A DNA stretch of 64,000 nucleotides, from contig NZ_LT635893.1 in the NCBI RefSeq assembly GCF_900128595.1, positions 310,001 to 374,000 of the forward strand, read 5' to 3'. This document shows, piece after piece, positions 59,367 through 64,000 of this stretch. This stretch comes from Buchnera aphidicola (Cinara pseudotaxifoliae) (GTDB lineage: Bacteria; Pseudomonadota; Gammaproteobacteria; Enterobacterales; Enterobacteriaceae). Position 1 is the first letter of the stretch. The number at the start of each line of letters is the position of its first letter. A program made the translations under genes and the position numbers. The notes beneath the pieces are model-generated. The model was not told the origin of the DNA and did no database searches. It saw only the letters and a program-made list of their open reading frames with translations.

Positions 59367-61118
59367 ATGGAAGAAAATAAGTACTCTTCATGGAAGATAA
59401 TAAAAAGATTATTATCTTATTACTCAGAAAAAAAATTTTCACTAATATTTTCATGTATGTTAATTGTATTATCTACAATTACAGAAATTTCTAGTCCAAT
59501 TATATTAAGTAATTTCATTAATAATATTATTAATAATAATACATTTAAAAAAAAATCTATAATATTACTAATAATTTATTTTACAATATTGCAAATATTA
59601 TCATCATTATTTAATTATTTATATAATATTTATTTCAGTAAACTTTCTACCGACATAATTACTGAATTAAGAGTTAACATGATGAAAATCGCACTACAAC
59701 AACCAATGAAAATATTTGACAAAAAACCAATAAGCTCAGTAGTTACAAAAATAGTAAATGATACAGAATCAGTAAAAGAATTCTATGAAGTAATTGTATC
59801 ATCTTTCTTAAAGAATTTCACATTATTTACTATAATTCTTACAGCTATGTTTATATTAGAATGGAGAATGGCGTTAATTAGCTCTATAATTACTCCAATA
59901 ATAATAATTATTATTACAATCCATCAATATTATAGCAAACCAATAATTAAAAAAATAAAAAATTCATCATCAAAATTTAACAATACTATTAGCGAAATAA
60001 TTAAAGGAATTACAATAATTCAACAATTTAATCAAGAAAAAAATTTTATTAAACAAATAAATATTATTAATCAAAGTAATTACATCAATAAAATGAATAT
60101 ATTAAAAATCGATGGATTATTGTTAAGACCATTATTAAATTTAATATCTTCTATAATTTTATCTTCTATTATTTTAATATTACATTTATTTCCTACATTA
60201 ATAATAAAAATCAGTATTTTACACACTTTTATAAATTATTTAAGAAATCTTAACGAACCTATAATAACAATCGCTAATCAACAAACCATACTACAGCAAG
60301 CTATTGTATCTTCAGAAAGAATCTTTAAATTTATAGATTCTCCTATACAAATCTATGGAAATGATACTTCACTATTGAATAGCGGTCAAATTAAATTACA
60401 TAACGTATTTTTTAAATATCCAAAAACAAAAAAAAACATTTTAAAAAATATAAACATCAATATACCTGATAAAAGTTGTATAGCATTAGTTGGAAAAACC
60501 GGAAGCGGGAAAACAACCTTATCAAATTTAATTTTAGGACATTATACTGTAACTCAAGGTATAATATATATAGACAAAAAACCAATAAATTCCCTTTCAC
60601 ATAAGACATTACGTCAAAGTATTGCTATTGTTCAACAAGAACCTACTATTTTATATAGAAATTTAATTAAAAATATTTCATTAGACAGAAAAATAGAAAA
60701 AAAAAAAATCATTAGTGCACTAAAAAAAAGTCAGTTAAAAGAATTAATTAATAATTTACCAGATGGTTACATGTCTATATTAGGTCAGCAAGGCAATAAT
60801 CTTTCGCAAGGAGAAAAACAACTCATTGGTATCGCTAGAATATTAGTATCCAATCCTAAAATACTAATTTTTGATGAAGCCACCGCTAATATAGATTCAG
60901 AATCTGAACAAAAGATACAAAAAATATTATCATCTATTCGAAAGAAATCTACAGTAATAATTATAGCCCATAGATTATCTACTATAATAGACGCTGATAT
61001 GATCATTGTTTTAGATAAAGGAAAAGTAGTAGAAAGAGGGTCGCATGAAAAATTAATCAAGAAAAAAGGATTGTATTATTTAATGTATTCTTATCAAGAA
61101 AATAAAAAATCGCTTTAA
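59367..61118 (+). CDS. mdlB: Multidrug-type ABC transporter half MdlB
   Basis: Partner of MdlA, 583 residues (E. coli 593). VTKIVNDTESVKEFYE and IIKGITIIQQFNQEKNF match the E. coli membrane domain. Walker A VGKTGSGKTTLSNL is near 375, signature NNLSQGEKQLIGIAR near 476. Walker B LIFDEATANIDSE carries the catalytic Glu, and the H-loop is IIAHRLST. The pair therefore has one normal and one Asp-type site. AGGA precedes the ATG; 44 bp after mdlA. Substrate unknown. Confidence 0.95.
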   Translation: MEENKYSSWKIIKRLLSYYSEKKFSLIFSCMLIVLSTITEISSPIILSNFINNIINNNTFKKKSIILLIIYFTILQILSSLFNYLYNIYFSKLSTDIITELRVNMMKIALQQPMKIFDKKPISSVVTKIVNDTESVKEFYEVIVSSFLKNFTLFTIILTAMFILEWRMALISSIITPIIIIIITIHQYYSKPIIKKIKNSSSKFNNTISEIIKGITIIQQFNQEKNFIKQINIINQSNYINKMNILKIDGLLLRPLLNLISSIILSSIILILHLFPTLIIKISILHTFINYLRNLNEPIITIANQQTILQQAIVSSERIFKFIDSPIQIYGNDTSLLNSGQIKLHNVFFKYPKTKKNILKNININIPDKSCIALVGKTGSGKTTLSNLILGHYTVTQGIIYIDKKPINSLSHKTLRQSIAIVQQEPTILYRNLIKNISLDRKIEKKKIISALKKSQLKELINNLPDGYMSILGQQGNNLSQGEKQLIGIARILVSNPKILIFDEATANIDSESEQKIQKILSSIRKKSTVIIIAHRLSTIIDADMIIVLDKGKVVERGSHEKLIKKKGLYYLMYSYQENKKSL

Positions 61119-61125
61119 TCTAAAA

Positions 61126-61146
61126 TTTATAAAAAAATTTTATAAA
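61126..61146. terminator. A/T hairpin between mdlB and 4.5S RNA gene ends
   Basis: TTTATAAAA (61126-61134) pairs with TTTTATAAA (61138-61146), loop AAA. It lies between the convergent 3' ends of mdlB and the SRP RNA gene and could stop both, but it lacks G-C pairs. Confidence 0.4.
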
Positions 61147-61147
61147 T

Positions 61148-61251
61148 CTGTTAGAGGTTTTTTTAACACCTATAAAATTTAATTTGGCTGCTTCTTTCCA
61201 GATCTGACCAGATATTTAAATATATAGCGTTAAAGTAAGATCCTCTAACAG
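61148..61251 (-). ncRNA. ffs: 4.5S RNA of the signal recognition particle
   Basis: Binds Ffh to form the SRP that targets membrane proteins. The minus strand carries the conserved apical part GGTCAGATCTGGAAAGAAGC followed by AGCC, against E. coli GGTCAGGTCCGGAAGGAAGC. The GGAA tetraloop is closed by U-A instead of C-G, a compensatory change. The ends CTGTTAGAGG and CCTCTAACAG pair to form the terminal stem, giving about 104 nt (E. coli 114). It lies between mdlB and dnaX, near its E. coli position. Exact ends are inferred from pairing. Confidence 0.93.
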
Positions 61252-61378
61252 AAAAAATCAAAAATACATACTAATTAATTTAATATTATTATTATTAGAT
61301 AGTAATATCTTAAAAAAGTCAAGAAAAAAACATCAATTCAATAAAAATATTTACATTAACATTGAAAAAAGGAGAAAA

Positions 61379-62494
61379 ATGGAATATCAAATATTATCTA
61401 ATAAATGGCGACCACAAGATTTTAATCAAATTGTAGGACATAAATATATAATTCGTATCATAAAAAATAGTCTTGATTTAAAACGAATCCATCAATCTTG
61501 GTTATTTTCAGGAATACATGGAGTAGGAAAAACTACTATAGCAAGAATATTGGCTAAAAGCCTAAACTGTAATCAAGGAATTACCTCTAAACCCTGTCGA
61601 AAATGTAATAATTGTATTTCAATAGAAAAAGGTAAATTTTTAGATTTTATAGAACTCGATGCAGCTTCCAGAACCAGAATAGAAGATATTAAAGCTATTT
61701 TAGATTCAACAAAATATCCTCCAATCCAAGGAAGATTCAAAATTTATTTAATTGATGAAATACATATGTTATCAAAAAATAGTTTTAATGCATTATTAAA
61801 AATATTAGAAGAACCTCCAAAATATATAAAATTTATTCTGGCAACTACATATTTAAAAAAAATACCTAATACTATTATTTCTCGTTGTCTTCACATATAT
61901 TTACCACGCATAACTTCAAAAGTTATATCAGATTATTTAAATGAAAAATTAAAAAAAGAAAAAATTTATGTAAACAAAGAAACATTAAACATTATTGCAT
62001 GGCATGCTCGTGGAAGTATTAGAAACGCAATAAATACTCTTGAATTAATAATCTGTTCTACAAAAGATAAAACTGTAGACATAAAAACTATCAATAATTT
62101 AATAGGAATATTTGATAAAAAAAATACGCTGCAATTAGCTGAAAGTATCATTAGTAATAATATTAATAAAACATTAAATATATTAGACTATGCAGAACAA
62201 ACCAGTATACAATATAGTAATATCCTAAAATCACTGATAACCTTTTTTCATAATTTATCTATAGTGAAAATTAATTCATTAAAAAAAGAGTACAAAATAA
62301 ATAAATTTTCACAATACGATATAAAAATCTATAATTTATCTAAAAAAATTTTATTTAAAGATATACAAAATTATTGTAAAATTCTTATTCAAGGATCCAA
62401 ATATTTAAAATATGCTCCCGATCCTAGAATAGGTATTGAAATAATATTTTTTCAAATCTATCAGTATATACAAGAAAAAAATAATATCTTATAA
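61379..62494 (+). CDS. dnaX: DNA polymerase III clamp-loader subunit, gamma-like short form
   Basis: ATPase of the clamp loader that loads beta clamps, working with HolA. It has 371 residues, against 643 (tau) and 431 (gamma) in E. coli. Walker A GIHGVGKTTIARIL is near 45, zinc Cys in CNQGITSKPCRKCNNC, Walker B IYLIDEIHML, sensor 1 ATTYLKKIP and the SRC motif. The tau-specific domains that bind polymerase alpha and DnaB are absent, and no slippery site for a gamma/tau switch is seen. AAGGAG precedes the ATG. ybaB follows as in E. coli. Confidence 0.96.
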   Translation: MEYQILSNKWRPQDFNQIVGHKYIIRIIKNSLDLKRIHQSWLFSGIHGVGKTTIARILAKSLNCNQGITSKPCRKCNNCISIEKGKFLDFIELDAASRTRIEDIKAILDSTKYPPIQGRFKIYLIDEIHMLSKNSFNALLKILEEPPKYIKFILATTYLKKIPNTIISRCLHIYLPRITSKVISDYLNEKLKKEKIYVNKETLNIIAWHARGSIRNAINTLELIICSTKDKTVDIKTINNLIGIFDKKNTLQLAESIISNNINKTLNILDYAEQTSIQYSNILKSLITFFHNLSIVKINSLKKEYKINKFSQYDIKIYNLSKKILFKDIQNYCKILIQGSKYLKYAPDPRIGIEIIFFQIYQYIQEKNNIL

Positions 62495-62606
62495 TAAGAA
62501 TCATAAAGAATAGTATTTTAAAAATTTTAAATATTTATTTAAAAAAATCATTCAAAAAATCTAAAATATTTATATATATAATTCCACTTACCAGAAAGAA
62601 AACAAA

Positions 62607-62933
62607 ATGTATACTAATGAAAAAATTAATGAAATCTTAAAACAAGCTAAAAACATGCAAAAAAAAATAGAAAAAATACAACAAGATATAAATATGGTTA
62701 ATGTTACAGGAAAATCAGGTATTGATTTAGTTTCTATTATTATGAACGGAAACTATGCTTGTAAATCAGTAAATATTAGTGAAGAATTGTGGAATGAAAA
62801 TAACAAAAAATTATTACAAGATTTGATTACTGCAGCGATTAATGATGCTGTTAAAAAAATCACAAAAATACAACAAAAAAAAATACTATTAAATTCTGAG
62901 TTCATTAATCCAAACAATAAATCCAATAAATAA
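62607..62933 (+). CDS. ybaB: Nucleoid-associated protein YbaB/EbfC
   Basis: Small dimeric DNA-binding protein coating the nucleoid. It has 108 residues (E. coli 109). ILKQAKNMQKKIEKIQQDI is the first long helix; GKSGIDLVSIIMNGNY matches the E. coli GESGAGLVKVTINGAH core; LLQDLITAAINDAVKK is the conserved last helix. AGAAAG precedes the ATG. It sits between dnaX and htpG; recR, which lies there in E. coli, is missing. Confidence 0.94.
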   Translation: MYTNEKINEILKQAKNMQKKIEKIQQDINMVNVTGKSGIDLVSIIMNGNYACKSVNISEELWNENNKKLLQDLITAAINDAVKKITKIQQKKILLNSEFINPNNKSNK

Positions 62934-63023
62934 TCTTTTTATATGATAAAAATCAGTTATAATATATAAATATAGAATATTAATAATCAATTCATTTAAT
63001 ACTAAAAACTATAGGATTTACAT

Positions 63024-64000
63024 ATGAAAGATAAAAACAAAAAAATACATGTTTTTAAATCAGAAGTAAAAGAACTACTACATCTCATGATTCATTCATT
63101 GTATTCAAATAAGGAAATTTTTTTAAGAGAATTAATTTCTAACGCTTCTGATGCAATAGAAAAACTAAGATTTGAAAAATTATATAATCCAGAAAAATAT
63201 ACAAAAAATACATATATACCTAAAATACAAATTTCAGTAAAAAAAACAGAAAATGAAATCATTATTTCAGATAATGGAATAGGTATGACTGAAAAAGAAG
63301 TAATAAATAATTTAGGTACTATAGCAAAATCTGGAACAAAATCTTTTTTAAATCAAATGAAAAATATTAAAAATCAAGAAAAAAATGAATTTATAGGCCA
63401 ATTTGGAGTAGGTTTTTATTCTTCTTTTATAGTATCTGAAAAAGTTTCAGTATATACAAAACACGCGTCTGCAAAAAAAACTGAAAGTGGAATATTATGG
63501 ATTTCTGAAGGAAAAGGAGAATACTCAATAGAGAAATTTTCTACAAAAGAACACGGAACAAAAATTGTTTTATCTTTGAAACCCTCAGAACAAGAATTTT
63601 TAGACAATTGGAAAGTTAAACAAATAATAAAAAAATATTCTGACCATATTTCAATACCTATTGAAATTGATAATTATGACAAAAAAACAAAAATAATTTC
63701 TTGGGAAAAAATTAACGAAGCACAAGCTCTATGGACACAAAATAAAAATAACATCAAAAAAAAAGATTATCAAGAATTTTATAAATACATAACACACGAT
63801 TCTGAAAAACCATTAACTTGGAGTCATAATACAGTTGAAGGTAATCAAGAATACATCAGTTTATTGTATATTCCAAAAAAAGCAACTTGGGATATGTGGC
63901 ACCGTGAAAATAAACATGGTTTAAAATTATATGTGAAACATGTGTTTATTATGGATGAAGCTACGCAATTCCTTCCAAATTATTTGCGTTTCGTTAAAGG
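63024..64000 (+). CDS. htpG: Chaperone HtpG (Hsp90), N-terminal part (cut by window edge)
   Basis: ATP-dependent Hsp90 chaperone. The frame runs open from ATG 63024 to the window end, about 325 codons of an expected 620. The GHKL ATP site is complete: [40 protein letters not shown] and [14 protein letters not shown]. The middle-domain start ([31 protein letters not shown]) follows. AGGA lies seven bases before the start. No shift is seen in the visible part. Confidence 0.97.
   Translation, partial: MKDKNKKIHVFKSEVKELLHLMIHSLYSNKEIFLRELISNASDAIEKLRFEKLYNPEKYTKNTYIPKIQISVKKTENEIIISDNGIGMTEKEVINNLGTIAKSGTKSFLNQMKNIKNQEKNEFIGQFGVGFYSSFIVSEKVSVYTKHASAKKTESGILWISEGKGEYSIEKFSTKEHGTKIVLSLKPSEQEFLDNWKVKQIIKKYSDHISIPIEIDNYDKKTKIISWEKINEAQALWTQNKNNIKKKDYQEFYKYITHDSEKPLTWSHNTVEGNQEYISLLYIPKKATWDMWHRENKHGLKLYVKHVFIMDEATQFLPNYLRFVK

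Overview
The window reads as a stretch of a Buchnera aphidicola (aphid endosymbiont, Gammaproteobacteria) chromosome. It is extremely AT-rich, its proteins are strongly biased to Lys, Asn and Ile, intergenic DNA is nearly pure A/T, and there are no mobile elements, phage genes, CRISPR arrays or rRNA genes. Every coding gene I recognise has a close E. coli counterpart, and local order follows Enterobacteria: alaS-csrA-tRNA-Ser-tRNA-Arg, metT-leuW-glnU tRNAs, prfB-lysS, pgk-fbaA, recC-recB-recD, cyoABCDE, bolA..clpP-clpX-lon-ppiD-mdlA-mdlB, dnaX-ybaB-htpG. The lineage cannot be fixed from sequence alone. A full-length polA and several apparent gene losses suggest a Buchnera other than the best-known pea-aphid strain.

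Layout. 1-2.7 kb: tldD (cut by the window edge), aroQ, fis and a frameshifted rluD. 3-8.7 kb: alaS, csrA, tRNA-Ser(GCU), tRNA-Arg(ACG), rsmE, zapA, rpiA, then tRNA-Gln(UUG), tRNA-Leu(UAG) and tRNA-Met(CAU) on the minus strand. 8.9-19.4 kb: glnS, eno, polA, engB, typA, ygfZ. 19.6-31 kb: prfB (with a programmed frameshift), lysS, lysA, miaB, ybeY (frameshifted), leuS, holA, tusA, asd. 31.8-43.8 kb: pgk, fbaA, mscS, recC (frameshifted), recB, recD. 43.8-50 kb: initiator tRNA, nusB, tusE and the cytochrome bo operon on the minus strand. 50.3-64 kb: bolA, clpP, clpX, lon, ppiD, mdlA, mdlB, 4.5S RNA (minus), dnaX, ybaB and htpG (cut by the window edge).

Functionally the segment covers translation (four aminoacyl-tRNA synthetases, RF2, tRNA and rRNA modification, SRP RNA), glycolysis and pentose phosphate (eno, pgk, fbaA, rpiA), lysine and aromatic amino-acid supply (asd, lysA, aroQ), respiration (cyoABCDE), replication and recombination (polA, holA, dnaX, recBCD) and proteostasis (clpPX, lon, ppiD, htpG).

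The most striking signal is a set of three genes (rluD, recC, ybeY) broken in the same way. Each carries a run of exactly ten A on the coding strand where one extra A rejoins the two halves of a conserved protein. This is the pattern expected if RNA polymerase slippage on poly(A) rescues these genes. A separate and classical recoding event, the CTT-TGA-C +1 site of prfB, is also intact. Other points of note are a GGA-loop hairpin over the csrA ribosome-binding site, a full-length DNA polymerase I with a degraded proofreading site and a run of about 19 A, and an initiator tRNA that alone among the tRNAs here encodes its CCA end.
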